Shown piece by piece: positions 1 to 10,932 of a DNA stretch of 64,000 bases. Source of the DNA: Ferribacterium limneticum (GTDB taxonomy: Bacteria; Pseudomonadota; Gammaproteobacteria; Burkholderiales; Rhodocyclaceae); the NCBI RefSeq assembly GCF_020510585.1, contig NZ_CP075190.1:248001-312000 (forward strand), written 5' to 3'. The translations under genes were made by a program, and so were the position numbers. Below the pieces are notes generated by a model. It had not been told where the DNA came from, did no database searches, and worked only from the letters and a program-made list of their open reading frames with translations. Every line of letters starts with the position of its first letter. Position 1 is the stretch's first letter.

Positions 1-1
1 T

Positions 2-1846
2 GTACGGAACATGAATTACAAGACACGGCTTGATGGCAAGGCACTTTACGTGACTCTTTCGCCAATTGAGCGCTTGGCAGATTCGGCTACGCAACGAACG
101 ACCCGTTTTGCCGAGGAAAGCTTGGTTGGCTCGAAGCATTCGGTCAGCGATGTGATGTTCCGCCGTGGCAAGGATGGCGAGGGGCGGATCGTCGTTGATC
201 TGAGTGATACAGGAACTGGAATAGATATAAGGCAGCAGGGGGCCAATCTCGTCGTCGATTTTATGAAAACGACGGTGCCGGATCGTTTGCGCCGCAAGCT
301 TGATGTCACTGATTTTGCCACGCCTGTAACTACAGTTGAAACCAAAGTCATTGGTGATAATGTCCGGATGATTATTTCGCCAAAAGGCTTGTGGGAGCAC
401 AACGCTTACCAAAGCGATAACCAGTTTATTGTTGAAGTGAAGCAGATTGTCGAAGATCCCAACAAACTGGTTCAAGGGGCGAAAGTCGGCTATCAAGGGC
501 CAAGGGTAAGTATCAATTATCAGAATGGCGATGTGCGTGCCCTGTTGCGCCTGATGGCCGAAGAACTGAATCTTAATGCTGTCATTAGCGAAACAGTGAC
601 TGGAACGACCACATTGGTGCTGAAAGACGTGCCTGCCGATCAGGTAATCGATATTATTTTCCAGCAAAAGGGACTCGATATGCGGAAGAAGGGCAATATC
701 ATCCTGATTGCCCCGCGGGATGAAATTGCTACCCGTGAAAAATTGGATTTTGAATCGAAGCAACAGATCAGCGAACTTGAGCCGCTCAAGCTTGAGCAGT
801 TCCAGTTGAACTATCAAAAGGCGGCTGACGTGGCGAGGTTGTTGGCTGGTTTGCCATTGACCGGGGCCGGCGCTGCACCAGTGCCGGCGGCTGGTTCGAA
901 TATCGCTGCGCAGCGCATTCTGAGCAAGCGAGGAAGTGCAGTTGCTGATCCACAGTCCAATATCATTTTTGTCAACGACATACCAAACAAGCTTGAAGAA
1001 ATTCGTACATTTATTCGGTCGATCGATACCGCTGCAAGGCAGGTGTTGATAGAAGCGCGGGTTGTTGAAGCGCAGGATAGTTTTAAGCGTGAGATTGGCG
1101 CAAAACTGGGTCTGATAAATTCTAAGCCTAGCGAAATTTTGGGTACCGGTATTAATATCGCTGGAGGCAAAATGACTCCGGCAATTACTACGGGTTCAAC
1201 GACAACCCCTGCGACGCTAGTCCAGAATTCGATGGTTGGTGTAAATCTACCGGTCCCTTCAACCGGGGGAGCACTTGCGTTTTCCCTATTTAACTCTTCG
1301 ATAACACGCATCCTCAATGTTGAACTTGCCGCGCTAGAGTCAGACGGGATAGGAAAAATAATTTCAAGTCCAAGGGTGATAACGGCTAACAACGTAAAAG
1401 CAAAAATTGAAGATGGTACGGAAGTTCCTTACATAACCGCGCAAACATCCAGCGGGGCTACGACATATACTGTTAGCTTCAAACCGGCAAAGCTGTCGCT
1501 CGAGGTGACTCCTCAGATAACTCCAGAGGGGACGGTTAGAATGAACTTGATTGTAAAAAAAGAGGAGCCAGATTGGACAAGGGCTGTTAGCGTGAATGGA
1601 TTCCTGAATCCACCAATCAAGAGTTCGATCGTTGAGACTAATGTCGTTGTTGAAAACGGGGGAACCGTAGTGATCGGTGGTGTGTTTATAACTGATACTC
1701 AGAATACGGTTGATAAAGTGCCGTTGTTGGGCGATATACCATTCCTCGGGTGGTTGTTTAAATACAAGAATGACACTGGAAAGCGTCGTGAATTGTTGGT
1801 GTTTATCACGCCACGCGTGATTTCCGACAAAATGCGATTTGACTGA
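2..1846 (+). CDS. pilQ: Type IV pilus secretin PilQ (5' end outside window)
   Basis: This is the outer-membrane secretin through which type IV pili are extruded. The frame is open to the left edge, so the signal peptide and first AMIN region lie outside the window; the ATG at 11 is internal. The visible 614 residues show an AMIN-like region, then a secretin/TonB N-terminal domain (about residues 170-240, with the stretch QNGDVRALLRLMAEELNLN), a NolW-like segment, and a C-terminal secretin domain containing VPLLGDIPFLGWLF and ending in the family's LLVFITPRVI. A rho-independent terminator follows. The next genes, aroK and aroB, are the usual neighbours of the pilMNOPQ operon in beta- and gammaproteobacteria. 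Identification is secure; only the N-terminus is unseen. Confidence 0.96.
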   Translation, partial: VRNMNYKTRLDGKALYVTLSPIERLADSATQRTTRFAEESLVGSKHSVSDVMFRRGKDGEGRIVVDLSDTGTGIDIRQQGANLVVDFMKTTVPDRLRRKLDVTDFATPVTTVETKVIGDNVRMIISPKGLWEHNAYQSDNQFIVEVKQIVEDPNKLVQGAKVGYQGPRVSINYQNGDVRALLRLMAEELNLNAVISETVTGTTTLVLKDVPADQVIDIIFQQKGLDMRKKGNIILIAPRDEIATREKLDFESKQQISELEPLKLEQFQLNYQKAADVARLLAGLPLTGAGAAPVPAAGSNIAAQRILSKRGSAVADPQSNIIFVNDIPNKLEEIRTFIRSIDTAARQVLIEARVVEAQDSFKREIGAKLGLINSKPSEILGTGINIAGGKMTPAITTGSTTTPATLVQNSMVGVNLPVPSTGGALAFSLFNSSITRILNVELAALESDGIGKIISSPRVITANNVKAKIEDGTEVPYITAQTSSGATTYTVSFKPAKLSLEVTPQITPEGTVRMNLIVKKEEPDWTRAVSVNGFLNPPIKSSIVETNVVVENGGTVVIGGVFITDTQNTVDKVPLLGDIPFLGWLFKYKNDTGKRRELLVFITPRVISDKMRFD

Positions 1847-1869
1847 TCAGTAATAATCTGAAACTCACG

Positions 1870-1897
1870 GGGTCGGCGATGCCGGCCCTGTTTTTTT
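1870..1897 (+). terminator. Rho-independent terminator after pilQ
   Basis: An 8-bp stem, GGGTCGGC with GCCGGCCC (one G-T pair) and loop GAT, is followed by TG and seven T. Confidence 0.85.
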
Positions 1898-1923
1898 GTG
1901 CTTGGCGGGTAGTCGGCTAAAAT
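1896..1923 (+). promoter_or_regulatory. Candidate sigma-70 promoter for aroKB
   Basis: TTGTGC (1896-1901) lies 16 bp from a good -10 box, TAAAAT (1918-1923). Transcription would be expected to begin near 1930, the first base of the aroK GTG codon, so the message may be nearly leaderless. The -35 match is weak. Confidence 0.4.
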
Positions 1924-1929
1924 CCGAAC

Positions 1930-2457
1930 GTGGAAAATCGTCGAAACATATATCTCGTCGGACTCATGGGGGCCGGCAAAACAACCGTCGGTCGTCAATT
2001 GGCGAAGCGCTTGGCCCGCCCGTTCTTCGATTCCGATCATGAAATTGTTGAACGGACAGGTGTGCCAATCCCAACAATTTTCGAGATTGAAGGGGAGGAT
2101 GGTTTCCGGCGTCGTGAGGTGCAGACCATTCACGAACTCACGGAGGCATCAAATATCGTGATGGCTACCGGAGGAGGCGTTGTTCTTAACCAGGAAAATC
2201 GTCGGAGGTTGCATGAGACCGGATGGGTGGTGTACTTGAATGTTCCTCCGGCGTTGTTGTTTGAGCGTACGCGCCACGACAGGAATCGCCCTTTATTACA
2301 TGTTGCGGATCCGCTAGCCAAGCTGGAGGAACTGCACGCCGTGCGCGACCCTTTGTATCGAGATACAGCGCACATTGTGGTGGATGGCGGGCGTCTGGTT
2401 GCCTCCGGTATCGTGCTGCACCTCCTTAGAGAATTTAACCGTCAATGCAAACCATGA
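1930..2457 (+). CDS. aroK: Shikimate kinase
   Basis: This cytoplasmic enzyme phosphorylates shikimate at the 3-OH with ATP, the fifth step of chorismate synthesis. The 175-residue length is usual for the family. The P-loop GLMGAGKTT is at residues 11-19, the shikimate-binding acidic pair is in FFDSDHEI (D34, D36), GFRRRE carries the substrate-binding arginine, and the ATGGG turn follows. The start is GTG; no convincing Shine-Dalgarno sequence precedes it, and a TAAAAT box sits only 7 bases upstream. The end overlaps the start region of aroB, so the two genes are almost certainly cotranscribed and translationally coupled. Confidence 0.96.
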   Translation: MENRRNIYLVGLMGAGKTTVGRQLAKRLARPFFDSDHEIVERTGVPIPTIFEIEGEDGFRRREVQTIHELTEASNIVMATGGGVVLNQENRRRLHETGWVVYLNVPPALLFERTRHDRNRPLLHVADPLAKLEELHAVRDPLYRDTAHIVVDGGRLVASGIVLHLLREFNRQCKP

Positions 2458-3539
2458 TAGAAACGCTCGGTGTCGCTTTAGGGGATCGTTCGTACCCCAT
2501 CCACATCGGAAGCGGCCTACTCAAGCGGATTGAACTGATTCTGCCCCATATCACGCAGAAGAAGGCCGTTGTGGTGACGAACACCACCGTTGCTCCCCTG
2601 TATCTTGAAACATTGCGATCTACGCTGGAAAGCGCTGGGATTTCGGTGTTGCCTGTTGTTTTGCCTGATGGGGAACAATTCAAGACTTGGGAAACTCTGA
2701 ACCTTGTCTTTGATGCCTTGCTGGGGGCGCGTTGCGAGCGCGGAATGACTTTGCTTGCTCTTGGTGGAGGAGTGATTGGCGATATGGGTGGATTTGCTGC
2801 CGCCTGTTATCAGCGAGGAATGCCTTTTATCCAGGTGCCAACAACGCTTTTGTCCCAGGTTGATTCCTCCGTCGGTGGCAAGACGGCGATTAACCATCCA
2901 CTTGGCAAGAACATGATTGGCGCGTTCTATCAGCCAAAGTTGGTTCTTGCTGATATTTCGACCTTGGATACTTTGCCCGAGCGAGAGCTGAAAGCGGGCT
3001 TGGCCGAAGTGATCAAATACGGCCTGATTCGAGACTTGGACTTCTATGTCTGGCTTGAAGAGAGTCTCGAAAAACTACTGGCACGAGATGCCTCTGCTCT
3101 GACGTATGCAATTCATCGCTCCTGTGTCAACAAAGCCGAGGTCGTCGCGGCGGACGAAAAGGAGACCGGTGAGCGTGCACTGCTCAATCTTGGACATACC
3201 TTTGGCCATGCGATTGAAACGGGCATGGGGTATGGAGAATGGCTGCATGGCGAAGCCATTGCTGCCGGCACGCTAATTGCTGCAGAGTTGTCGCATCAGT
3301 TGGGATGGCTGGATGGAAAAACGGTCAAGCGAATTGAACACATTTTTGTTCGAGCCGGGTTACCAGTATTTGGCCCCAGGCTTGGTGCGGCCAGATATCT
3401 TGAGTTGATGAGCCATGACAAGAAGGTGCAGGATGGAAAACTGCGTTTGGTGCTCCTTAAGGAAATCGGCAAGGCTGTCGTTTCTGATCAAGCCAGCGAC
3501 GCGCAGATCAGCGCCGCTATTGAGGCCAGATGCACCTGA
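2445..3539 (+). CDS. aroB: 3-dehydroquinate synthase
   Basis: This enzyme converts DAHP to 3-dehydroquinate, the second step of the shikimate pathway, using NAD+ and a divalent metal. At 364 residues it is of normal length. It shows the nucleotide-binding GGGVIGD (about residue 107), the active-site stretch [28 protein letters not shown], and the metal-ligand region [13 protein letters not shown]. The ATG at 2445 is chosen because a GAGA-type ribosome site lies about 14 bases upstream. An ATG at 2454, overlapping the aroK stop as ATGA, is an alternative that shortens the protein by three residues. It forms an operon with aroK. Confidence 0.96.
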   Translation: MQTMIETLGVALGDRSYPIHIGSGLLKRIELILPHITQKKAVVVTNTTVAPLYLETLRSTLESAGISVLPVVLPDGEQFKTWETLNLVFDALLGARCERGMTLLALGGGVIGDMGGFAAACYQRGMPFIQVPTTLLSQVDSSVGGKTAINHPLGKNMIGAFYQPKLVLADISTLDTLPERELKAGLAEVIKYGLIRDLDFYVWLEESLEKLLARDASALTYAIHRSCVNKAEVVAADEKETGERALLNLGHTFGHAIETGMGYGEWLHGEAIAAGTLIAAELSHQLGWLDGKTVKRIEHIFVRAGLPVFGPRLGAARYLELMSHDKKVQDGKLRLVLLKEIGKAVVSDQASDAQISAAIEARCT

Positions 3540-3593
3540 ACAGGGAAGATATTCTCCTGAGTGTGCATAGTTGGTGCGTCGCAGCATCTTGAA

Positions 3594-3621
3594 TTGACAG
3601 GGGTTTGCCGGTATATTTGAT
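3594..3621 (+). promoter_or_regulatory. Possible promoter upstream of gltB
   Basis: A perfect -35 TTGACA (3594-3599) is followed after 16 bp by a weak TTTGAT. If used, the terminator-like hairpin at 3645-3677 would lie in the gltB leader. Confidence 0.3.
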
Positions 3622-3644
3622 GGTTGCCTCTAATTTTCCTATAG

Positions 3645-3677
3645 GCCGAAGCAGAAAATATGATGCTCGGCTTTTTT
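3645..3677 (+). terminator. Rho-independent terminator between aroB and gltB
   Basis: GCCGA-A-GCA pairs with TGCTCGGC (one bulged A) and is followed by six T. It ends aroB transcription, or attenuates gltB if the upstream TTGACA promoter is used. Confidence 0.6.
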
Positions 3678-3726
3678 CAACATTGGCCCATAGTTAGTGG
3701 CCAAGTTATTTGAAGGAATGCGTGTG

Positions 3727-6700
3727 ATGGAATCGGGAGTACCTGAGCGGCAGGGTTTGTATGACCCCGCCAACGAGCACGACGCTTGCGGTGTGGGTTT
3801 TGTGGCGCATGTGAAAGGCCATAAAAACCATGCTATCGTCGAGCAGGGTTTGTTGATCCTGAAGAATATCGATCACCGTGGTGCGGTTGGCGCGGACCCC
3901 TTGCAGGGGGATGGCGCGGGCATCCTGATCCAGATTCCGGACCAGTTCTATCGTGAAGAGATGGCGCGACAGGGCGTCGAACTGCCGCCGGCGGGTGAGT
4001 ACGGTGTCGGCATGGTCTTCCTGCCACAAGAAGCCGCTTCGCGATATGCCTGTATCGAGGAAATTGAGCGCTCGATTATTGCCGAAGGTCAGGTGCTGCT
4101 CGGGTGGCGTGACGTACCGGTTAACCGTGATATGCCCATGTCGCCGACCGTGCGTGCCAAGGAGCCTGTGATTCGCCAGGTATTCGTTGGCCGCGGTCCG
4201 GACGTCTTCGTCACGGATGCCCTTGAGCGCAAGCTATACATCATTCGCCGCCGTGCCGCCAACGCGATCAAGTCACTGAAGCTGAAGTTCGGTCAGGAAT
4301 TCTATGTCCCGTCCTTTTCTGCACGCACGGTCAACTACAAGGGGCTGCTGCTGGCTGACCAGGTTGGCGTGTACTACCTGGACCTGCAGGACAAGCGTAC
4401 GGTTTCGGCACTTGCCCTCGTGCACCAGCGTTTCTCGACCAACACCTTCCCGACCTGGGATCTGGCGCATCCGTTCCGCTATATCGCCCACAACGGCGAA
4501 ATCAATACGGTACGCGGCAACGTTAACTGGTTCAAGGCACGTGAACAGGCGATTTCTTCGCCGATTCTAGGGGACGACCTGAAGAAGGTCTGGCCGCTGC
4601 ATTATCCGGGTCAGTCCGACTCGGCTTCCTTCGATAACGCGCTCGAACTGCTCGTTATGGGTGGTGGCTACTCGCTGGCCCAGGCGGTCATGCTGATGAT
4701 CCCGGAGGCCTGGGAAAAGCACTCACAGATGGACGAGAACCGCCGTGCCTTCTACGAATACCATGCCGCGATGATGGAGCCGTGGGACGGCCCAGCAGCC
4801 GTGGCTTTTACCGACGGTCGCCAGATCGGTGCGACGCTCGACCGTAACGGTCTGCGTCCGGCCCGTTATCTGGTCACAGATGACGACCTCGTCGTGATGG
4901 CTTCGGAGTCTGGTGTTCTGCCCATTCCGGAAAAGAAGATCGTCAAGAAGTGGCGTTTGCAGCCGGGCAAGATGTTCCTGATCGATATGGAGCAGGGCCG
5001 CATTATCGACGACAAGGAACTCAAGGACTCCTTGGCCAACGCCAAGCCGTATCGCGAGTGGATTGAAAAGATTCGAATCAAGCTCGACGAAGTGCCGGCA
5101 CCGCACGAAAAGTGTTCGGCCCCAACTGCTTCCCTGCTTGATCGCCAGCAGGCTTTCGGCTACACGCAGGAAGACGTAAAAATCATCCTCGAGCCGATGG
5201 TCCAGAATGGCGAAGAAGCCACTGGTTCCATGGGTACCGACTCTGCCTTGCCGGTGCTGTCGGCCAAGAACAAGACGCTATACACCTACTTCAAGCAGTT
5301 GTTTGCTCAGGTGACCAACCCACCGATCGACCCGATCCGCGAAGAACTGGTCATGTCGCTGGTGTCCTTCATCGGGCCGAAGCCGAACCTGCTCAACACC
5401 AACGATATCAACCCGCCGATTCGTCTTGAAGTGTCGCAACCCGTGTTGTCCTTCGACGACATGGAAAAGCTGCGCAACATCGAGAAATATACCTCAAACA
5501 AATTCCACTCCTTTGAGCTGGATATTTGTTACCCGGTCGCTTGGGGCAAGGATGGTATCGAGGCACGCCTTGCTTCGCTGGCGGCGGATGCTGAAGATGC
5601 GGTTCGTTCCGGCGCCAACATCCTGATCGTCTCCGACCGCAAGGTTGACGCCGAGCATGTGGCCATTCCGGCGCTGCTCGCCACCTCGGCTATTCACCAG
5701 CATCTGGTCAAGAAGGGCCTGCGCACCAGCGCCGGCCTCGTCGTCGAGACTGGTTCAGCTCGTGAGACGCATCACTTTGCCTTGCTTGGCGGCTATGGTG
5801 CCGAGGCCGTCCACCCCTACGTGGCGCTCGAAACCATCGCCGGCTTCGCCAAGGGTGATGCAGAGAAGGCCGAGAAGTACGCCAAGAACTACGTCAAGGC
5901 CATTGGCAAGGGCCTCATGAAGGTCATGTCGAAGATGGGTATCTCTACCTACATGTCCTACACGGGCGCCCAGATCTTCGAAGCCATCGGCCTGCAGAAG
6001 GACTTTATCGAGAAATACTTTACCGGCACGTCGTCAAATGTCGAAGGTATTGGCGTCTTTGAGGTTGCCGAGGAAGCCATTCGCCTGCATGACGAAGCTT
6101 TCTCCGGCAATCCCGTGCTGGCCAACATGCTCGATGCCGGTGGTGAATACGCTTATCGCATCCGCGGTGAAGAGCACATGTGGACGCCGGATTCAATTGC
6201 CAAGCTGCAGCACTCGACCCGCTCCGGCAAGTACGAGACCTACAAGGAATATGCCAAGCTGATCAACGATCAGACCAAGCGTCATCTGACCCTGCGTGGC
6301 CTGTTCGAATTCAAGCCGACCGGTACCGCCATTCCGTTGGAAGAAGTCGAGTCTGCCAAGGAAATCGTCAAGCGCTTCGCCACCGGTGCCATGTCGCTAG
6401 GTTCCATCTCGACCGAAGCGCACACGACGCTGGCCATCGCCATGAACCGCATCGGCGGCAAGTCGAATACCGGCGAAGGTGGTGAGGATGCCAAGCGTTT
6501 CGTGCCGCTCAAGGCTGGCCAGACGCTGTCTGAAGTAGTCGGTGCCTCACGTATCGAACGTGATTACACCTTCAAGGACGGCGATTCGCTGCGTTCCGCC
6601 ATCAAGCAGGTCGCCTCCGGCCGCTTTGGCGTGACCACCGAGTATCTGGTGAACGCCGACCAAATCCAGATCAAGATGGCGCAAGGTGCCAAGCCGGGTG

Positions 6701-8364
6701 AAGGCGGCCAGTTGCCGGGTCACAAGGTTTCCGAGTACATCGGTTTCCTGCGTCACTCGGTGCCGGGTGTCGGCCTGATTTCGCCGCCGCCCCACCACGA
6801 CATCTACTCGATCGAAGACTTGGCCCAGCTCATTCATGATCTGAAAAACGCCAATTCCAAAGCTTCCATCTCGGTCAAGCTGGTGTCCGAAGTTGGTGTC
6901 GGCACGGTTGCTGCCGGTGTTGCCAAGGCCAAGGCCGATCACGTCGTGATTGCCGGTTTTGACGGTGGTACCGGTGCTTCGCCGCAGTCTTCGATCAAGC
7001 ACGCCGGTACGCCGTGGGAACTCGGTTTGTCCGAAACCCAGCAGACCCTGGTGCTCAACCGTTTGCGTTCGCGTATCCGCGTTCAGGTCGACGGCCAGAT
7101 GAAGACCGGTCGTGACGTCGTGATCGGTGCCCTGCTCGGTGCCGACGAATTCGGCTTCGCCACGGCACCGCTCGTCGTCGAAGGCTGCATCATGATGCGC
7201 AAGTGCCACCTGAATACTTGCCCGGTTGGTGTGGCCACGCAGGATCCGGTGCTGCGCAAGCGCTTCTCCGGTCAGCCCGAGCATGTCGTCAATTTCTTCT
7301 TCTTCGTTGCCGAAGAGGTTCGCGAGATCATGGCTCAGCTCGGCATTCGCAAGTTTGATGATCTGGTTGGCCGCGCCGACCTGCTCGACATGCGGCCTGG
7401 TATCGACCACTGGAAGGCCAAGGGTCTGGATTTCTCCAAGATCTTCTTCCAGCCGAATGTGCCGGCCGATGTGCCGCGCCTGCACACAGAAATGCAGGAC
7501 CACGGCCTTGAGAAAGCGCTCGATCACAAGTTGATTGCCCAGGCCAAGCCGGCTCTCGAAAAGGGCCAGAAGGTCCAGATCGAAACGACCATCATCAACG
7601 TCAACCGCACCTGCGGCACCATGCTGTCGGGCGAAGTCGCGCGCCGCTATGGCCATGCCGGCTTGCCGGACGACACCATCCACGTCAAGCTGACCGGCAC
7701 TGCCGGCCAGGCCTTCGGTGCCTTCCTGGCCAAGGGCGTGACGCTGGAGTTGACTGGTGAAGGTAATGACTACGTCGGCAAGGGTTTGTCGGGCGGTCGC
7801 ATCATCATCAAGCCGAGCCCGGACTTCCGTGGCGATACGCAGCAGAACATCATTTGCGGTAACACCGTCTTGTACGGCGCGACCGAAGGCGAGGCTTTCC
7901 TCGCCGGTGTTGGCGGCGAACGCTTCTGTGTTCGTAATTCCGGTGGTACGGCAGTTGTTGAGGGTGTTGGCGACCATGGTTGCGAATACATGACCGGTGG
8001 CACGGTGGCTGTGCTGGGCATGACCGGGCGCAACTTCGCGGCCGGCATGTCGGGTGGTATTGCCTACGTGCTGGATGAGGATGGCAGCTTCAAGCATCGC
8101 TGCAATATGGCTCAGGTAGCGCTCGAGAAGGTCTTGCCGGCATCCCGTATTGCCGCTGGCGAACCGCAGCATCTCGGCATCGCTGACGAAATCCAGCTCA
8201 AGGAACTGATCACCCGTCATGCCGAGTACACCGGCAGCGCGACCGCCAAGGCCATTCTGGCCAACTGGGATGCCTACCGCGAGAAGTTCGTCAAAGTCTA
8301 TCCGCACGAATACAAACGCGCCCTCACCGAGATGGCCGCTGCCGCACAGAAGGAGGCTGCATAA
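3727..8364 (+). CDS. gltB: Glutamate synthase (NADPH) large subunit
   Basis: The large subunit of GOGAT makes glutamate from glutamine and 2-oxoglutarate together with GltD. From the ATG at 3727 the protein has 1,545 residues, normal for bacterial GltB. A GAAGGA ribosome site nine bases upstream selects this start; in-frame GTG 3697 and ATG 3718 are worse placed. A 20-residue propeptide precedes Cys21 (CGVGF), the nucleophile exposed by processing. After the class II amidotransferase domain come a central domain, the FMN-binding synthase domain (FDGGTGASP), the 3Fe-4S cysteines in [15 protein letters not shown], and the C-terminal GXGXG beta-helix domain. The stop overlaps the gltD start by one base (TAATG), with an AAGGAGG site inside the gltB end. 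Confidence 0.97.
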   Translation: MESGVPERQGLYDPANEHDACGVGFVAHVKGHKNHAIVEQGLLILKNIDHRGAVGADPLQGDGAGILIQIPDQFYREEMARQGVELPPAGEYGVGMVFLPQEAASRYACIEEIERSIIAEGQVLLGWRDVPVNRDMPMSPTVRAKEPVIRQVFVGRGPDVFVTDALERKLYIIRRRAANAIKSLKLKFGQEFYVPSFSARTVNYKGLLLADQVGVYYLDLQDKRTVSALALVHQRFSTNTFPTWDLAHPFRYIAHNGEINTVRGNVNWFKAREQAISSPILGDDLKKVWPLHYPGQSDSASFDNALELLVMGGGYSLAQAVMLMIPEAWEKHSQMDENRRAFYEYHAAMMEPWDGPAAVAFTDGRQIGATLDRNGLRPARYLVTDDDLVVMASESGVLPIPEKKIVKKWRLQPGKMFLIDMEQGRIIDDKELKDSLANAKPYREWIEKIRIKLDEVPAPHEKCSAPTASLLDRQQAFGYTQEDVKIILEPMVQNGEEATGSMGTDSALPVLSAKNKTLYTYFKQLFAQVTNPPIDPIREELVMSLVSFIGPKPNLLNTNDINPPIRLEVSQPVLSFDDMEKLRNIEKYTSNKFHSFELDICYPVAWGKDGIEARLASLAADAEDAVRSGANILIVSDRKVDAEHVAIPALLATSAIHQHLVKKGLRTSAGLVVETGSARETHHFALLGGYGAEAVHPYVALETIAGFAKGDAEKAEKYAKNYVKAIGKGLMKVMSKMGISTYMSYTGAQIFEAIGLQKDFIEKYFTGTSSNVEGIGVFEVAEEAIRLHDEAFSGNPVLANMLDAGGEYAYRIRGEEHMWTPDSIAKLQHSTRSGKYETYKEYAKLINDQTKRHLTLRGLFEFKPTGTAIPLEEVESAKEIVKRFATGAMSLGSISTEAHTTLAIAMNRIGGKSNTGEGGEDAKRFVPLKAGQTLSEVVGASRIERDYTFKDGDSLRSAIKQVASGRFGVTTEYLVNADQIQIKMAQGAKPGEGGQLPGHKVSEYIGFLRHSVPGVGLISPPPHHDIYSIEDLAQLIHDLKNANSKASISVKLVSEVGVGTVAAGVAKAKADHVVIAGFDGGTGASPQSSIKHAGTPWELGLSETQQTLVLNRLRSRIRVQVDGQMKTGRDVVIGALLGADEFGFATAPLVVEGCIMMRKCHLNTCPVGVATQDPVLRKRFSGQPEHVVNFFFFVAEEVREIMAQLGIRKFDDLVGRADLLDMRPGIDHWKAKGLDFSKIFFQPNVPADVPRLHTEMQDHGLEKALDHKLIAQAKPALEKGQKVQIETTIINVNRTCGTMLSGEVARRYGHAGLPDDTIHVKLTGTAGQAFGAFLAKGVTLELTGEGNDYVGKGLSGGRIIIKPSPDFRGDTQQNIICGNTVLYGATEGEAFLAGVGGERFCVRNSGGTAVVEGVGDHGCEYMTGGTVAVLGMTGRNFAAGMSGGIAYVLDEDGSFKHRCNMAQVALEKVLPASRIAAGEPQHLGIADEIQLKELITRHAEYTGSATAKAILANWDAYREKFVKVYPHEYKRALTEMAAAAQKEAA

Positions 8365-9830
8365 TGGGCAAGCCGACTGGCTTCATGGAATTCGAGCGCC
8401 TGTCCGAGGGTTACGACCCGGTCGAACAGCGCCTGAAGCACTACAAGGAATTCGTCCACGCCTTGTCCGACGACGATGCCAAGATCCAGGGCGCGCGTTG
8501 CATGGACTGCGGTATTCCGTTCTGCAACAACGGCTGCCCGGTGAACAACATCATTCCGGACTGGAATGACCTGGTTTACCGTGGCAACTGGAAGCAGGCG
8601 CTGGAAGTGCTGCATTCGACCAACAATTTCCCGGATTTCACCGGCCGCATCTGCCCGGCCCCTTGCGAAGCTGCCTGTACGCTCGGCATCAATGCCGCGC
8701 CGGTGGGTATCAAGTCGATCGAGCATGCGATCATCGACAAGGGCTGGGAAATGGGTTGGGTCGTGCCGCAGCCGCCGAAATCGAAGACCGGCAAGAAGGT
8801 CGCCATCGTCGGTTCCGGCCCGGCCGGACTGGCTGCCGCCCAGCAACTGGCGCGTGTCGGCCATGACGTCACCGTGTTCGAGAAGAGCGATCGTCTCGGC
8901 GGCCTGCTGGCTTATGGCATTCCTGACTTCAAGATGGAAAAGACCTTGGTCGACCGTCGTGTTGCCCAGATGGAAGCCGAAGGCGTCACCTTCAAGACCG
9001 AGGTCGTGATCGGTGACAAGAACGTGCCGGCCGGCATCAACAACGATGCGACAGAGTTCGTCTCGGCTGACCAGCTCAAGAAGGATTTCGACGCAGTGAT
9101 TCTGGCTGCCGGCTCGGAAGTGCCGCGCGATCTGCCGGTGCCGGGCCGCGAACTCAAGGGCATCTACGCCGCGCTTGAATTCCTGATTCCGCAGAACAAG
9201 GAAATCCAGCAGGGCAAGGCCAACCCGATCAACGTCAAGGGCAAGCACGTCATCGTCATCGGTGGCGGCGATACGGGTTCCGACTGCGTCGGTACCTCGA
9301 ATCGCCATGGCGCTGCCTCGGTGACCCAGTTCGAGCTGATGCCGATGCCGCCGGAAGAGGAAAACAAGGAGCTGACCTGGCCGTACTGGCCGTACAAGCT
9401 GCGCACCTCTTCTTCGCACGACGAAGGCTGTAGCCGCGATTTCGCCGTTGCTACCAAGGGCTTCGTCGATGATGGCAAGGGCAACGTCAAGGCGCTCAAG
9501 GCCGTTCGTCTGGACTGGACGGATGGTCAGATGAGCGAAGTGCCCGGCTCCGAATTCGAACTGCCGTGCGACAACGCTTTCCTGGCCATGGGGTTCACCA
9601 ACCCGGTCGGCGGCCTGCTGGATGCCTTCGGCGTCGAGAAGGATGGGCGCCAGAACGCCAAGGCAACGACCGATGGCGAAGGTTGCTACAAGACCAATGT
9701 CGACAAGGTTTACGCCGCCGGCGACGTGCGTCGCGGCCAGTCGCTGGTGGTCTGGGCGATCCGCGAAGGTCGTCAGGCTGCGCGTGAAGTCGATGCATTC
9801 CTGATGGGTTCGACGACGCTGCCACGCTGA
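8364..9830 (+). CDS. gltD: Glutamate synthase (NADPH) small subunit
   Basis: This subunit passes electrons from NADPH through FAD and two 4Fe-4S clusters to the GltB FMN site. At 488 residues it is typical. Cluster cysteines lie in [17 protein letters not shown] and in [11 protein letters not shown]; the FAD site is [13 protein letters not shown] and the NADPH site [11 protein letters not shown]. Translation is coupled to gltB through the TAATG junction. A strong terminator follows immediately, so gltBD is a two-gene operon. Confidence 0.97.
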   Translation: MGKPTGFMEFERLSEGYDPVEQRLKHYKEFVHALSDDDAKIQGARCMDCGIPFCNNGCPVNNIIPDWNDLVYRGNWKQALEVLHSTNNFPDFTGRICPAPCEAACTLGINAAPVGIKSIEHAIIDKGWEMGWVVPQPPKSKTGKKVAIVGSGPAGLAAAQQLARVGHDVTVFEKSDRLGGLLAYGIPDFKMEKTLVDRRVAQMEAEGVTFKTEVVIGDKNVPAGINNDATEFVSADQLKKDFDAVILAAGSEVPRDLPVPGRELKGIYAALEFLIPQNKEIQQGKANPINVKGKHVIVIGGGDTGSDCVGTSNRHGAASVTQFELMPMPPEEENKELTWPYWPYKLRTSSSHDEGCSRDFAVATKGFVDDGKGNVKALKAVRLDWTDGQMSEVPGSEFELPCDNAFLAMGFTNPVGGLLDAFGVEKDGRQNAKATTDGEGCYKTNVDKVYAAGDVRRGQSLVVWAIREGRQAAREVDAFLMGSTTLPR

Positions 9831-9844
9831 GTCGAAAGCTCTCC

Positions 9845-9881
9845 AAAAAGCCCCGCCGCCTGAAAAGCCGGCGGGGCTTTT
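9845..9881 (+). terminator. Terminator after gltD
   Basis: AAAAGCCCCGCCG and CGGCGGGGCTTTT form a long GC-rich stem with a flanking A-run and T-run, so it may work in both directions. The hairpin at 10776-10817 is nearly the same sequence. Confidence 0.9.
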
Positions 9882-9917
9882 CATTTTTGGCCATTTTTTC
9901 CGGTTGACCGCGGGATT
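9881..9917 (+). repeat. Dispersed repeat, copy 1
   Basis: TTTTTTCCGGTTGACCG lies downstream of a TCATTTTTGGCC block. It sits directly after the gltD terminator. One of ten related intergenic copies; it has CGCGG where most have CGTGG. Confidence 0.8.
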
Positions 9918-10010
9918 CCCCATTTGACTATTTTTCTCATGATTGGGTGGGCTATTGGCGAAACATTGTCTCTGTCGTGTGAGAATAGCTGCTGATTTCA
10001 AGGGGAAAAC

Positions 10011-10745
10011 ATGTCAACTGAACTGCAACCTGCTTTGCTGGTGACAACGCCTAGCGGTGCCCTCGACGGGCACATGCTGGTGATTCTGGGCATCATGGTC
10101 GTCGCCGGGGTACTGGGCGGCACGGCCAATTATTTTCTGGCCGACCGGCGCGGCGATGCGGGCCGCCATGACTGGTTGAAATATCCGGTCTTCGGCGTCG
10201 TTGCGGCGCTCACCGTGCCGCTCTTTCTCAACATGCTGTCGAGTACGCTGCTTGAGGGGGCGCGGACCAAGCCGATCGATCTCTACGTGTTTTCAGGTTT
10301 CTGCCTGATCTACGTCGTCGCCTCGCGGCGCTTTTTCGAAAACATGGTGCAGCGCCTGATGGCGCAGATCGACCAGGTTCGGCGCGACGTTGGCCGCATC
10401 GAACAGCAAAAGCGTGACGAGCCTATCGTGGCTGTGCCCAAGGCCGAAAGCGAGGTGCTGAAGGCCGTCGAGCATGATCCCAAGGACGTTCTCTCCTACA
10501 ACGACGTGGAAATCCTGCGCGCCCTGTCCGAGGGCGGCTTCGTTTATGGAAACCTGGCCGCGATCTGCGACAGCACCGGGCTGGCCCGCGACTTTGTCAG
10601 CCAGCGCCTGACGGTCATGAAGGCCATGGGCGTCATCGAGACGCGTATCAACGACAAAAATGTGCTGCACTGGTTCGTCTCGGCACGCGGCAAGGCTGTG
10701 CTCGGCGACATCCTGGGCGGCCAGGAACAGAAAAAGAGCGCCTGA
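10011..10745 (+). CDS. YEATS-associated-helix (YLATT-like) membrane protein with C-terminal winged helix
   Basis: A 244-residue protein with three predicted membrane helices: about 20-45 (LVILGIMVVAGVLGG), 60-80 (GVVAALTVPLFLNML) and 92-108 (VFSGFCLIYVVASRRF). A charged coiled-coil-like stretch (about 112-150) leads to a C-terminal winged helix-turn-helix (about 160-240). The motifs GGxxNYFL, VPLFLN and GFCLIY recall the three-helix module named for its association with prokaryotic YEATS domains; this match is from memory and unchecked. The gene is monocistronic, bounded by terminators, with an AAGGGG ribosome site. A membrane-tethered DNA-binding or sensing role is inference; no enzymatic motif is visible. 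Confidence 0.65.
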   Translation: MSTELQPALLVTTPSGALDGHMLVILGIMVVAGVLGGTANYFLADRRGDAGRHDWLKYPVFGVVAALTVPLFLNMLSSTLLEGARTKPIDLYVFSGFCLIYVVASRRFFENMVQRLMAQIDQVRRDVGRIEQQKRDEPIVAVPKAESEVLKAVEHDPKDVLSYNDVEILRALSEGGFVYGNLAAICDSTGLARDFVSQRLTVMKAMGVIETRINDKNVLHWFVSARGKAVLGDILGGQEQKKSA

Positions 10746-10775
10746 GCTTCCGCTCGTTTCTGGCCAAGTGCCGAC

Positions 10776-10817
10776 AAAAGCCCCGCCGCCTGAACAGCCG
10801 GTGGGGCTTTGTTTTTG
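10776..10817 (+). terminator. Terminator after the YLATT-like gene
   Basis: AAAGCCCCGCCG and CCGGTGGGGCTTT form the stem, followed by GTTTTT. It is nearly identical to the gltD terminator. Confidence 0.88.
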
Positions 10818-10932
10818 GTGTTTTGCTTTGTGCGAAATTTGTCCTAAATTGAAAGTCGACAGAACCCGGCAAGGTAGAGGCAGTCAAACGAACGAAGCGT
10901 AGAAACTCTGGCTGGCGGAAAGGAGTCGCATC

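Noticed and set aside
1-1846. PilQ appearing to lack its signal peptide and N-terminus
   Set aside because: The frame is open at the window edge, so this is truncation by the window and not by mutation.
6547-10001. Long minus-strand open frames of 586 and 567 codons
   Set aside because: They are shadows of gltB and gltD, a common effect of high GC at third codon positions.
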